Source: Lachnospiraceae bacterium
GTDB lineage: Bacteria > Bacillota > Clostridia > Lachnospirales > Lachnospiraceae
Reading direction: 5' to 3'
DNA: 64,000 nucleotides
Assembly: GCA_017427415.1 (NCBI GenBank)
Contig: JAFRSU010000091.1
Coordinates: 1-64,000, forward strand
Each line of letters begins with the position of its first letter. Position 1 is the stretch's first letter. The translations under genes and the position numbers were made by a program. The notes beneath the pieces are model-generated. The model was not told where the DNA came from and ran no database searches. It was given only the letters and a program-made list of their open reading frames with translations. This document shows positions 16,637-25,217 of this stretch, one piece after another.

Positions 16637-19036
16637 ATGTTGGAATTCTTACGGGAATATCAACTTAATATAATGCTTATACTTATAGGAGTCTGCGGAT
16701 TGTTGGCTTTTCTTGTGCTACTCACAAAAGCGATACCGCTAAAGCGCAGATTTATCCTTATGGCTATGGAACTGTGCGCTATGTTCCTGCTTATAGCGGA
16801 CAGATACTGTTATATATACCGCGGGGATATCAGTGATCTGGGATACTGGATGGTCAGGATATGCAACTTCGCAGTATATCTTATGACTTTGTTTATCCTT
16901 GTTATATTTAATCTGTATCTGGGAAATCTGTGTTTGAACGAAGTAGGGTTAAAGGTCCTGCCGAAACGTATGCGGGTAGCTCATCTGCTGGCAGCTGTTG
17001 ACTTTATTATATTGGTAATCGGCATACCCGGCGGGCTGTTTTTCACCATAGATGAGCAAAACAGATACCAGAGAGCGGAAGGATTTTTTATCAGTTATAT
17101 CATCCCTCTTGTGATACATCTGCTGCTGCTTACCGTAATATGGCAGTACAGGAACAGACTGACCAAGGGCGTGCGTCTTTCGCTCATATTGTTTACCGGT
17201 GTACCGTTTTTCGCTTCCTTAGGTCAGATATATGCTTACGGTCTTTCCCTTACCAATATCACTCTGGTAGGGCTGGTAGTTCTTTTGTATATTTTCTCTC
17301 TCCATGATATGAACAATGCCGTAGAGCACGCAAAAGAGCTGGAGATCAACGTCTTAAAGGAAGAGCAGAAGAATGCTGAGATGGTATTCGAACAGACAGC
17401 AGAGGCACTTGCAAGCGCGATCGATGCGAAGGACAAGTACACACATGGTCATTCGAGGAGAGTAGCCGAGTATTCCAGAGCTATCGCCAAAGCCTCCGGA
17501 AAGAACGAAAAGGAATGCAGGGAGATATATTATACCGCGCTTTTGCATGACGTGGGTAAGATCGGTGTAGCGGACCGCATTATCAATAAAGAAGGAAAGC
17601 TTACCAAGGAAGAATTTGACTGTATAAAAGAGCATCCGGTCATCGGAAAAAGGATACTATCAAGTATCAGTAAGCTGCCGTACTTAAGCATAGGCGCAAA
17701 CTATCATCATGAAAGATACGACGGAAAGGGCTATCCCGAGGGATTAAAGGGTGAGGATATCCCTACCATAGCGAGGATTATAGCAGTAGCGGATGCATAT
17801 GATGCGATGTCATCAAAGCGCAGTTACCGTGATCCGCTTCCCCAGCAGAAGGTAAGGGAGGAGCTGGTAAAAGGTATGGGTACCCAGTTCGATCCTCTTT
17901 TTGCAAAAGAGATGCTGCATCTCATAGATGTCGATACCGAATATGAGATGAAGGAAAGAGAAGAAGTCAGCCAGCTCGAAGGTAGAAACGAGTTGAAATT
18001 CGAGGAGTTCAGATCGAGCGTTTCGGAAGGTATACTTCTTACTCCCAATTCTACTCTGATACGTCTTCGTGTGAAAGAAGACGCGTCAGATAAAAAATCC
18101 GGAAAACATAAGCTGCCCGGGATACTTTTGTTTGACTCGCTTGATGCGAGAACTCATATCTCGGACAATAAAAAGGATGAGATGCTCTACCTCGAATATG
18201 CCGAGCTTTGGCCTGACGGCAGGCATACCTGTATCGGGGCGAGAAAGGTAGAACCCGGTAAGATAGAAGACAGATCGGCATATACAGATATCGACCGTAC
18301 CAAGGATGATGATTATGTCATCGAAGCCGTAAAATATGATGATCATGTAAGGGTAAAGATCATCTCGGAGAACGATGCCCGGAGCTTTATCGTAGCCCTG
18401 CAGGACAGTTCAAGATATGCTTATCTCGGTATCATGGGTGAGCATTGTACCATCATAATAAATGAACTTACAAAATCCGATGAGGAGATAAAGGACGGCG
18501 AGATACCGCGTATAGCGGAAAGGATTTCTTATATAAACGTACCGGAAGGTGATATCCCCAATATCCAGGTAGATGGCTGGAGAACTGCGGCTACGGATGG
18601 AATACGTGTTACGGACGGTCTTAATATCACTTTCCATACCATGAGCCTGCCGACTGCGAGACTTGTATGGCATTGTCCGTCGCTTTCGTTTTTCTCGTCC
18701 TTGGATGGACATGTAAACGGTAAGGGCTACCGCGAGCTTTGTCTTATTCGTATGGATGGCGAGAGCTGGGAGACGGATGATAATGTTGATGATACGATAC
18801 AGGCCAATAAATCAGATGATTTTGAGGGCTGGGAGAAGTGGAAGGCGAAAAACAAACAAGGTCTTGACTGCTCGGTACTTATAAGGATGAAGGACAACAA
18901 GATCATAGTCACTACGGAAAACAGCGGTATATCGATAAGAAATGATATGGTGATAAACGGCACTGTGGATGATATATATGTATCGCTTACCGGCGACCAA
19001 TGTGCCCTTACAAATATTAAAATCAAACAGACTTAA
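16637..19036 (+). CDS. Membrane HD-GYP phosphodiesterase with long C-terminal extension
   Basis: A 799-residue protein. About seven membrane helices occupy residues 10-225, and a short coiled coil follows. The HD-GYP domain covers about 250-430 with HSRRVAEYS, LLHDVGKIGV, HHERYDGKGYPEG and ADAYDAM. These domains cleave cyclic di-GMP or related dinucleotides. Residues 450-799 form an extension with no recognised family, apparently two beta-rich units (one with SLSFFSSLDGHVNG), and may bind a ligand. A strong terminator follows. It could oppose the GGDEF enzyme encoded 5 kb away. Confidence 0.88.
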   Translation: MLEFLREYQLNIMLILIGVCGLLAFLVLLTKAIPLKRRFILMAMELCAMFLLIADRYCYIYRGDISDLGYWMVRICNFAVYLMTLFILVIFNLYLGNLCLNEVGLKVLPKRMRVAHLLAAVDFIILVIGIPGGLFFTIDEQNRYQRAEGFFISYIIPLVIHLLLLTVIWQYRNRLTKGVRLSLILFTGVPFFASLGQIYAYGLSLTNITLVGLVVLLYIFSLHDMNNAVEHAKELEINVLKEEQKNAEMVFEQTAEALASAIDAKDKYTHGHSRRVAEYSRAIAKASGKNEKECREIYYTALLHDVGKIGVADRIINKEGKLTKEEFDCIKEHPVIGKRILSSISKLPYLSIGANYHHERYDGKGYPEGLKGEDIPTIARIIAVADAYDAMSSKRSYRDPLPQQKVREELVKGMGTQFDPLFAKEMLHLIDVDTEYEMKEREEVSQLEGRNELKFEEFRSSVSEGILLTPNSTLIRLRVKEDASDKKSGKHKLPGILLFDSLDARTHISDNKKDEMLYLEYAELWPDGRHTCIGARKVEPGKIEDRSAYTDIDRTKDDDYVIEAVKYDDHVRVKIISENDARSFIVALQDSSRYAYLGIMGEHCTIIINELTKSDEEIKDGEIPRIAERISYINVPEGDIPNIQVDGWRTAATDGIRVTDGLNITFHTMSLPTARLVWHCPSLSFFSSLDGHVNGKGYRELCLIRMDGESWETDDNVDDTIQANKSDDFEGWEKWKAKNKQGLDCSVLIRMKDNKIIVTTENSGISIRNDMVINGTVDDIYVSLTGDQCALTNIKIKQT

Positions 19037-19044
19037 AAAATCAG

Positions 19045-19083
19045 AAAACCCTCTTTACAGGACAAACCGGTAAAGAGGGTTTT
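19045..19083. terminator. Bidirectional intrinsic terminator
   Basis: AAAACCCTCTTTAC (19045-19058) pairs perfectly with 19070-19083. A/T runs flank both sides, so it can end both the HD-GYP transcript and the converging aro operon. Confidence 0.88.
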
Positions 19084-19137
19084 ATAATACTATAGTAATG
19101 CCGGGACAGGGCTTAAATATGTACGGACCGGAGCCGT

Positions 19138-20241
19138 TCAGCATGATAAAAGAGCATCATATACCGCAAGTGCGGCAGCAGCCTCTATACAGGGGACTGC
19201 ACGGGGAACTATGCAGGGATCGTGCCTCCCGGGCACAACCAGTGTAGTTTCTTCTTTTGTGGAGAGGTTTATGCTTTTTTGCTCCTTAGCTATGGAAGGA
19301 GTAGGTTTTACGGCTACCCTGAAGATGAGCGGCATGCCGTTTGTGATACCGCCGAGTATACCTCCGCAGTTATTGGTAACGGTCTTTATTTTCCCTTCTT
19401 TTAAGCAGAATTCATCATTGTTCTCGCTGCCCGTAAGTGTGGCCGCTTCAAATCCGTTTCCGAACTCTATGCCTTTTATGGCGGGGATACCGAAGATGAT
19501 CTGCGAGATCCTGTTCTCCATTCCGTCAAACATCGGGTCTCCGATACCTGCCGGGATGCCGAATACGGCACATTCTATGACACCGCCCACTGAGTCGCCT
19601 TCGGCTCTTTTTTCGGCGATATATGCTTTCATTTTTTTTCCCTGTTCTTTGGAGATAGTGGGGAAGTCCCCGTCTGATGCGGGGTTAAAAGGTAACCCGG
19701 TATTAATGCCGGTCAGGCAGCCGATGGAAGTTTCTACCAGGTCGCCCTCATCCTTTATCCCGCCGATGGAACTGATCCTTGAGCATATATATATACCTTT
19801 TTCTTCGAGCAGCTGGATGGCTATGCCGCCGGCTATGCATAAGGGTGCCGTGAGCCTTCCGGAAAAGTGCCCGCCGCCGGTATAATCCCTGTCCTCACCG
19901 TATTTTATATATCCCGTATAATCGGCATGTCCCGGACGGGGGATATCTTTTATTATGTCGTAGTCGGAGGAGCGGGTATTGGTATTCAGGATCACAGCCG
20001 TAATGGGAGTGCCGCAGGTAGTATCTCCGACCACACCGCTTAAAAACTCGGGTGCGTCTGCCTCCTTACGGGGAGTGGAGTAGGCGTTTTTACCGGGAGC
20101 ACGGCGCTGCATAAATTCGAAGAGCTTTTCATAGTCTATCCTTTTTCCTGCAGGGATGCCCTCTAAAGTCATACCTATGGCTTTACTGTGTGATTGTCCG
20201 AATATGGTAAGTTTTATGTTTTTTCCGTAACTGCTGCTCAT
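19138..20241 (-). CDS. aroC: Chorismate synthase
   Basis: A 367-residue enzyme of the last shikimate step: EPSP to chorismate with reduced FMN as cofactor. Family signatures include the N-terminus FGQSHSKAIGMTLEGIPAG, then RAPGKNAYSTPRKEAD, RPGHADYTG and GGHFSGRLTAPLCIAGGIA, and later GRHDPCIVPRAVPCIEA. The length is typical. It is the last gene of the aroF-tyrA-aroB-aroA-aroC operon and ends before a bidirectional terminator. Confidence 0.97.
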   Translation of the reverse strand: MSSSYGKNIKLTIFGQSHSKAIGMTLEGIPAGKRIDYEKLFEFMQRRAPGKNAYSTPRKEADAPEFLSGVVGDTTCGTPITAVILNTNTRSSDYDIIKDIPRPGHADYTGYIKYGEDRDYTGGGHFSGRLTAPLCIAGGIAIQLLEEKGIYICSRISSIGGIKDEGDLVETSIGCLTGINTGLPFNPASDGDFPTISKEQGKKMKAYIAEKRAEGDSVGGVIECAVFGIPAGIGDPMFDGMENRISQIIFGIPAIKGIEFGNGFEAATLTGSENNDEFCLKEGKIKTVTNNCGGILGGITNGMPLIFRVAVKPTPSIAKEQKSINLSTKEETTLVVPGRHDPCIVPRAVPCIEAAAALAVYDALLSC

Positions 20242-20284
20242 ATATATCGGATCCTTTCGTAGTGTGGTAGATGTCCGTGTATAA

Positions 20285-20314
20285 AAGATTCTTCGTTTAC
20301 GCTCAGAATGACAA
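20285..20314 (-). repeat. Palindromic repeat, family B, copy 1 (single arm)
   Basis: The segment contains GATTCTTCG and CGCTCAGAATGACAA, matching the right arm of the element at 23706-23766. It overlaps the 3' end of aroA: the final Leu-Ser-Phe codons and TGA stop of aroA are read from this repeat. Confidence 0.75.
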
Positions 20315-21622
20315 CTCCTCCCAGAATCCCGGGAAGGACTTGTCCGTGCACTCGGCTCCCGTTACAGATACGTCTCCCTCGCAGATGCCCGCAGCTACTG
20401 CTGCCGACATGGCTATGCGGTGGTCGTTGAAGGAGTCAACCGTGCCGCCTGGCAGCCGGTCCTTTCCTCTTATAAGGATGCCGTCCGCAGTCTCTTCTGC
20501 ATCGGCACCTAAGGAGCGGAGCATGGATACGGTGGTTGCGATCCTGTCGGATTCCTTAAGTCGGAGTCTTTCTGCATGGATGATACGGGTCTCTCCTTTA
20601 GCACCTGCCGCTACCGCGCTTATGACAGGCACAAGGTCTGGTATGCGTGAGGCATCTATTATCTGTCCTTTTAAGGTTCCCTTTTTTACGGTAACGGATG
20701 TTAATCCGGTACTGTTTTCGTCAGATACAGTCCCGGCTGCATCAGGCTGATCCTCTTCAATGACACAGGCTCCGAAACCTTTTAGGATGTTTAGGATCTC
20801 CTTATCTCCCTGGATGGAAGATAAGTTAAGTCCCGGTACTGTCATGCCTTTTTCGGAAAAAGCTCCCATACATAACGGGAAGGCTGCCGAAGACCAGTCT
20901 TTTTCGACTATGCGGGTACCGGTTACATTATAACACTGATCGCCTTCTATATGGTAGATATTTTCTTCTTTTTTTATCTTAATGCCTGCAGATTCTACCG
21001 CTGCGACGGTCATGGCTATATAATCGCCCGACTCTATACTGCCGGTGATATTTATGACGGAGTCCCCCTTTAACAGAGGGAGAGCCATGATGAGGCCTGA
21101 TATGTATTGTGATGAGATATTGCCCGGGATGGTAAAGGTGCCGCTTGTAAGAGCTCCCCTACAGTAAAGGTATTTACCGTCCTGCATAAAGCTCATTCCG
21201 TGTGCCGAAAGGGCATCGGTAAGGGCTCCTAAGGGTCGCTCGGAGAGTCTGCCTTCCATATGGAATACCACATCGATCCCCAGTGCTCCCGCTATCGGTA
21301 TGAGGAAGCGGAGAGTGGATCCGCTTTCTCCGCAGAGCAGGGGCTTATACATAGCTGACATCCCGGAGTTGTCGACGGTTTTTATGATGGGCCTGATCGA
21401 TATCTCGGAACTTCCCGATCCGTTTTCCGTGATCCTTATATCCGCACCCATGGCGTTCAGGCATTTAATGGTGGCGGATATATCTTTAGAGATGCCGTTT
21501 ACGATGAGTTTTCCGGCACTTTTGGAAAGCGCGGCGGTGATAAGCATCCTGTGGGCCTGGGATTTTGAAGACGGAACTTCAAATATCCCGCTTTTCGGAC
21601 CGTGATTTATGGTTTTGATCAT
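20303..21622 (-). CDS. aroA: 3-phosphoshikimate 1-carboxyvinyltransferase (EPSP synthase)
   Basis: A 439-residue enzyme joining PEP to shikimate-3-phosphate. Signatures: PSSKSQAHRMLITAALS (the S-K-S and R substrate contacts), LLCGESGSTLRFLIPIAGALG, GRLSERPLGAL, and RLRLKESDRIATTVSMLRSLGA, then DSFNDHRIAMSAAVAAG. The last residues (ELSF) and stop are supplied by a dispersed repeat. It is 55 bases downstream of aroB in the operon. Confidence 0.96.
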   Translation of the reverse strand: MIKTINHGPKSGIFEVPSSKSQAHRMLITAALSKSAGKLIVNGISKDISATIKCLNAMGADIRITENGSGSSEISIRPIIKTVDNSGMSAMYKPLLCGESGSTLRFLIPIAGALGIDVVFHMEGRLSERPLGALTDALSAHGMSFMQDGKYLYCRGALTSGTFTIPGNISSQYISGLIMALPLLKGDSVINITGSIESGDYIAMTVAAVESAGIKIKKEENIYHIEGDQCYNVTGTRIVEKDWSSAAFPLCMGAFSEKGMTVPGLNLSSIQGDKEILNILKGFGACVIEEDQPDAAGTVSDENSTGLTSVTVKKGTLKGQIIDASRIPDLVPVISAVAAGAKGETRIIHAERLRLKESDRIATTVSMLRSLGADAEETADGILIRGKDRLPGGTVDSFNDHRIAMSAAVAAGICEGDVSVTGAECTDKSFPGFWEELSF

Positions 21623-21676
21623 ATATTATATCCTTTTTATGTCGAAATAAGATTGCATGGTTTACAGCTTTTTAGC

Positions 21677-22789
21677 TCATCTTACTCCGCCTTCTTCAAG
21701 CCAGCCTTTCAGCTTTTCGGTCTGTATCTTCATGATCCTGCAGTTACCGATCGCGGTAGGTACGATAAGGTTGGTAACAGAGCCGGAGTTCTTTTTATCT
21801 ACCAATGTTACTTCAAACATCTCGTCGAGCCCGTAGGGGATTTCGGAGGGAAGCTTGTACACATCGAGGATCTCAAGAAGTCTTACAAGGGTTTCTTTAG
21901 AGCAGAGCCCCATTTCGGAAGCGGCCTTTGTCACCGCAGCCATACCCATGGCTACTGCCTGTCCGTGTAGGATACTGTATCCGCTGCAGGCTTCTACCGC
22001 ATGCCCGAAGGTATGTCCGAGGTTCAGCTTCATGCGGAGCCCCGTGTCAAATTCGTCATTTTCCACATAAGCCTTTTTCATCTTTACGCAGGTGGAGATG
22101 ACATGCTCGTATTGTGTGCATACAGGCTTCTGCAAAAGTTCGTCAAAGAATTCCTCGCTCTCTAAGACCGCATATTTTATGATCTCCCCGCATCCGCAGG
22201 CGTATTCTTCCGGCGGGAGGGTGGAGAGGGTATCTGTATCGCATATCACAAGGCGGGGCTGATAGAAGGCTCCGACCTGGTTTTTCCCGTTTGTAAGATC
22301 GACTGCTGTCTTACCGCCTACCGAGGAGTCCACTGCGGCGAGCAGTGTGGTGGGTATCTGGATAAAGGTGATACCGCGCTGGTAGGTGGCTGCGGCAAAG
22401 CCTGCAAGGTCGCCGACCACACCGCCTCCTAAGGCTACTATCATATCGGAGCGTCTTATGTGGCTGTCACACATAAATTCCAAAAGTTCACCGTAGGTAT
22501 TTAAGCTTTTGCTCTTTTCTCCGTGGGGGAATACGAACTCTATAGTCTTATATCCCGATCCGGCGAGACTGTTTTTGAGGGCTTCTCCGTAGAGGGGGAA
22601 TACGTTGTCATCGGAGACTATGACGGCAGTGGTGTTTTCAGCCTGACGCCTTGCGGCAAGGGGATCCGCGGCAGATACGCCCGATGCGGGCAGCAGTGCT
22701 GAAAATATCAGTTCGCCGGCGTCACCCAACAGTCCTGCATCTATCAGCACATCATAATCTATGGAAGCGTTGATCCTTATTTTTTCCAT
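21677..22789 (-). CDS. aroB: 3-dehydroquinate synthase
   Basis: A 370-residue NAD- and metal-dependent enzyme converting DAHP to 3-dehydroquinate. Signatures: ALGGGVVGDLAGFAAATYQRGI, QIPTTLLAAVDSSVGGKTAVDL, GEIIKYAVL, and LNLGHTFGHAVE with metal-binding histidines. Residues 28-50 hold a loop rich in Ala, Ser and Pro that looks longer than in most relatives. Its ATG shares a base with the tyrA stop, so the two are translationally coupled. Confidence 0.96.
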   Translation of the reverse strand: MEKIRINASIDYDVLIDAGLLGDAGELIFSALLPASGVSAADPLAARRQAENTTAVIVSDDNVFPLYGEALKNSLAGSGYKTIEFVFPHGEKSKSLNTYGELLEFMCDSHIRRSDMIVALGGGVVGDLAGFAAATYQRGITFIQIPTTLLAAVDSSVGGKTAVDLTNGKNQVGAFYQPRLVICDTDTLSTLPPEEYACGCGEIIKYAVLESEEFFDELLQKPVCTQYEHVISTCVKMKKAYVENDEFDTGLRMKLNLGHTFGHAVEACSGYSILHGQAVAMGMAAVTKAASEMGLCSKETLVRLLEILDVYKLPSEIPYGLDEMFEVTLVDKKNSGSVTNLIVPTAIGNCRIMKIQTEKLKGWLEEGGVR

Positions 22790-23619
22790 CAGCCGTCTAC
22801 CTCCTCTTTTCGTTTTTTACCGTCGTCCAAAAGCTTTTCCAAGGTCTCGCGGTCGTCATTTTCTAAGGCTTCCTTATAGGAAGTAAGGCTATCTATAAGG
22901 ATATCGATCTCTTTTATGAGATTATCCTTGTTGTCTAAGAACAGCTCTGCCCACATCTGCGGATTGAGCCAGGCAACTCTGGTCATGTCGCGGTAGCTGC
23001 CGGCCGAAAAGCCCTTATGTGCGAGTGCTGTGGGGCTTTTGATATATGCGTTTGATACTACGTGGGCTAGCTGAGAGGTGAAGGCTATCATCTCGTCATG
23101 CTTTTCTGCTGTGGTAACGGTGATCTTCCTGAATCCTGCAGGAGAGAGTAATTCCTTTACATGGTCAAGCAGGCTGATATCATCGTATTCGGGAGGAACT
23201 ATGACCATCGGAGCACCCTTGAACATGGTATCCTTGGCATATTTAAATCCCGAGAACTGCGTACCGGCCATGGGATGTCCGCCTACGTACAAAAATCCGT
23301 ATTCTTTTGCAAGCTTTTCTCCTTCATACATGGGGACTCTCTTGGTACCGCAGCAGTCGATGACTACGGGCTTCTTTCCTATAAAAGGGCCCATCTCCTT
23401 TAAGAAGTCGATCACTGCCTGGGGATAGACGCATATAAGGATGATATCGCAGTCACCGATATTTTCTTTGGTAAGCTCCCCATCCACCGCATCCGAGAGC
23501 TCCGCAAAGCTTAAGACCGAGCGGTCAAGCTCACGGGCCAGTACCGTATGTCCTCCCGCATGGTATGCCTTAGCAAATGAACCTCCTATAAGTCCGAGTC
23601 CTACTATTCCTGCTTTCAT
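22789..23619 (-). CDS. tyrA: Prephenate dehydrogenase
   Basis: A 276-residue enzyme making 4-hydroxyphenylpyruvate from prephenate on the tyrosine branch. The Rossmann motif GLGLIGGSFAKAYH is at the N-terminus; GGHPMAGTQFSGF and HDEMIAFTSQLAHVVSNAY are family motifs with catalytic histidines. There is no fused chorismate mutase and no ACT domain, so feedback control by tyrosine within this protein is not evident. It is the second gene of the operon. Confidence 0.93.
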   Translation of the reverse strand: MKAGIVGLGLIGGSFAKAYHAGGHTVLARELDRSVLSFAELSDAVDGELTKENIGDCDIILICVYPQAVIDFLKEMGPFIGKKPVVIDCCGTKRVPMYEGEKLAKEYGFLYVGGHPMAGTQFSGFKYAKDTMFKGAPMVIVPPEYDDISLLDHVKELLSPAGFRKITVTTAEKHDEMIAFTSQLAHVVSNAYIKSPTALAHKGFSAGSYRDMTRVAWLNPQMWAELFLDNKDNLIKEIDILIDSLTSYKEALENDDRETLEKLLDDGKKRKEEVDG

Positions 23620-23633
23620 GATATATTTCTCCT

Positions 23634-23667
23634 GAATATCTTTTAAATATCTTTTAAATATCTTTTA
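23634..23667. repeat. Short tandem repeat before tyrA
   Basis: ATATCTTTTAA repeats about three times with an 11-base period in the aroF-tyrA gap, ending about 15 bases from the tyrA start. It is A/T-rich and may loosen structure around the ribosome binding site. Confidence 0.5.
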
Positions 23668-23705
23668 CGTAAACCTATGAATGATTATATACGATATTAA
23701 CAATT

Positions 23706-23766
23706 TTGTCATCCTGAACGAAGTGAAGGATCTTATAAGATTCTTCGCATTCGCTCAGAATGACAA
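23706..23766. repeat. Palindromic repeat, family B, copy 2 (complete)
   Basis: A 61-base imperfect palindrome: the left arm runs from TTGTCATCCTGAACGAAG and the right arm ends TCGCTCAGAATGACAA. It is related to the wide-spread TCATTCTGAGCG-type repeats of bacteria. It lies in the 184-base gap between aroF and tyrA. Read-through RNA would fold into a long hairpin without a T run. Confidence 0.8.
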
Positions 23767-23803
23767 TAAGTAAGTACCTGTGATCATTTAGTGGTATGTA
23801 TAA

Positions 23804-24805
23804 TCACCTGATCGCATCACGTACGGCATTTACTTTTACAACCAGCTTAGCGTACTCGTCGGGAGTAAGTGACTGTGCACCGTCACATAGTGCATGGATG
23901 GGATCGTTATGTACCTCGATGATAAGTCCGTCTGCACCGCAGGCTGCTGCCGAAAGTGCCATCGGAGGTACCATGCGTGCGATACCTGTAGCGTGGCTCG
24001 GGTCCACTATCACGGGTAAGTGTGAGAGCTCATGCAGCATGGGTACTGCTGAGAGGTCAAGGGTGTTACGCATATAATCACTATAGGTACGGATACCTCT
24101 CTCGCATAAGATTACCTGTTCGTTGCCGCTTGCCATGATATATTCGGCACTCATGAGGAGTTCCTTTAATGTATTGGCAAGACCTCTCTTTAAAAGGATG
24201 GGCTTGCCTATACGGCCGAGCTCCTTTAAGAGGTCGAAGTTCTGCATATTGCGGGCACCTACCTGGAGTACGTCCACATCCTCAAATAACGGAAGATCGG
24301 ATACGCTCATTATCTCGGTAACGATGGGAAGGCCAGTCTCTTTTCTTGCTATTTTTAAAAGCTCTAAGCCCTCACCTTTAAGACCCTGGAAATCATACGG
24401 GGAGGTACGGGGCTTAAAAGCGCCGCCGCGGAGTAAGTTGGCACCTGCTGCCTTTACGGCTTTGGCTACTTCCACTATCTGTGCTTCTGACTCTACGGAG
24501 CAGGGACCTGCTATCATGGCGAAGTTGCCGCCGCCTATCTTTACATCACCTACGTTTACCACCGTATCATCGGGATGGAACTGACGGTTTACACATTTAA
24601 AAGTGTCGGTGACTCTCTTTACGGAGTCTACTATGTCAAGGCTTCCTATAAGGTCCATGTCGACCTTGCTGGTATCACCTATAAGTCCGAGCACTGTCTG
24701 GTATTCACCGACGGAGATATGGATGCCTAAGCCCATGCCTTTCAGCCAATCGATGAGCTTATCCTGTTTTTCCTTGTTTGCGTCCTTTTTTAATACTACG
24801 ATCAT
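23804..24805 (-). CDS. aroF: 3-deoxy-7-phosphoheptulonate synthase (DAHP synthase)
   Basis: A 333-residue type I-beta DAHP synthase, the entry enzyme of the shikimate pathway. Residues 1-75 form the small ferredoxin-like regulatory domain (MIVVLKKDANKEKQDKLIDWL). The TIM barrel follows with MIAGPCSVESEAQIVEVAKAV, RGGAFKPRTSPYDFQGL, QVGARNMQNFDLLKELG, RGLANTLKE and VDPSHATG. AGGAGGG precedes the ATG. It is the first gene of the operon and is preceded by the leader-peptide attenuator described below. Confidence 0.96.
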   Translation of the reverse strand: MIVVLKKDANKEKQDKLIDWLKGMGLGIHISVGEYQTVLGLIGDTSKVDMDLIGSLDIVDSVKRVTDTFKCVNRQFHPDDTVVNVGDVKIGGGNFAMIAGPCSVESEAQIVEVAKAVKAAGANLLRGGAFKPRTSPYDFQGLKGEGLELLKIARKETGLPIVTEIMSVSDLPLFEDVDVLQVGARNMQNFDLLKELGRIGKPILLKRGLANTLKELLMSAEYIMASGNEQVILCERGIRTYSDYMRNTLDLSAVPMLHELSHLPVIVDPSHATGIARMVPPMALSAAACGADGLIIEVHNDPIHALCDGAQSLTPDEYAKLVVKVNAVRDAIR

Positions 24806-24862
24806 GATTTGTCCCTCCTGAAATTTTGGTCAGCCCGCGTTAAAGCAGTATATAAAAACGAA

Positions 24863-24888
24863 AGCGGAACAGGTCAACCTGCTCCGCT
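24863..24888 (-). terminator. Attenuator terminator upstream of aroF
   Basis: On the - strand a 12-base arm (24888-24877) pairs with 24874-24863, with one G-U pair and a minimal loop, followed by TTCGTTTTTATATA. It lies 58 bases before the aroF start. A competing pairing exists: GGAA and AGGTCA in the leader gene (24946-24943 and 24939-24934) complement TGACCT and TTCC of the terminator (24876-24871 and 24869-24866). Confidence 0.85.
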
Positions 24889-24925
24889 AAAATTCATGAA
24901 TGATATTATCTCATGTACTTTTGCA

Positions 24926-25006
24926 TCACAAAGTGACCTTACTTCCGGAAAAAGTAAAGTAGTAATAAAAGTAATAATATGATGCTAAAGTAAATGATTT
25001 TTTCAT
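24926..25006 (-). CDS. Tyr/Phe-rich leader peptide of the aro operon
   Basis: A 26-codon frame starting ATG at 25006 and ending TGA at 24926. The peptide begins MKKSFTLAS, then has YYYFYYYF and TF, then SGSKVTL. Six tyrosines and four phenylalanines among 26 residues are far beyond chance. It sits between a consensus promoter and a terminator before aroF, and its last third overlaps the antiterminator arm. This is the layout of ribosome-mediated attenuation: starvation for Tyr or Phe stalls the ribosome and frees the antiterminator. AAAGGA stands 12 bases upstream of the ATG. Confidence 0.85.
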   Translation of the reverse strand: MKKSFTLASYYYFYYYFTFSGSKVTL

Positions 25007-25054
25007 AGGTTTATCTGTATCCTTTTACACTTTAAATCGCTGAACTATGGCTAG

Positions 25055-25083
25055 AGTATACTCCTGCTTTTTTGATTTGTCAA
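25055..25083 (-). promoter_or_regulatory. Sigma-A promoter of the aro operon
   Basis: On the - strand TTGACA (25083-25078) and TATACT (25060-25055) are separated by 17 bases. The predicted start near 25048 gives a leader of about 240 bases before aroF. Confidence 0.88.
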
Positions 25084-25217
25084 GTAAAAATATTATGGGA
25101 TTTTTATTTTTGAAAAACTTATATTTACATACTTGTACAGAACAGGGATTTGGTAGTATTATACTTATGATTGCAAATGTTCCTAAAAACATAGCCCAAA
25201 AGGGCAGGGAGATGTAT

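Noticed and set aside
19211..19885. Long open frame antisense to aroC
   Set aside because: It is the reverse shadow of a highly conserved gene and carries no ribosome binding site or recognisable motif.
24806..25046. T-box riboswitch upstream of aroF
   Set aside because: The conserved AGGGTGG-type antiterminator sequence is absent; the Tyr/Phe leader peptide explains the region better.
25047..25217. N-terminal extension of fliB
   Set aside because: It would run over the aro promoter, has no family similarity, and a good ribosome binding site supports the start at 25218.
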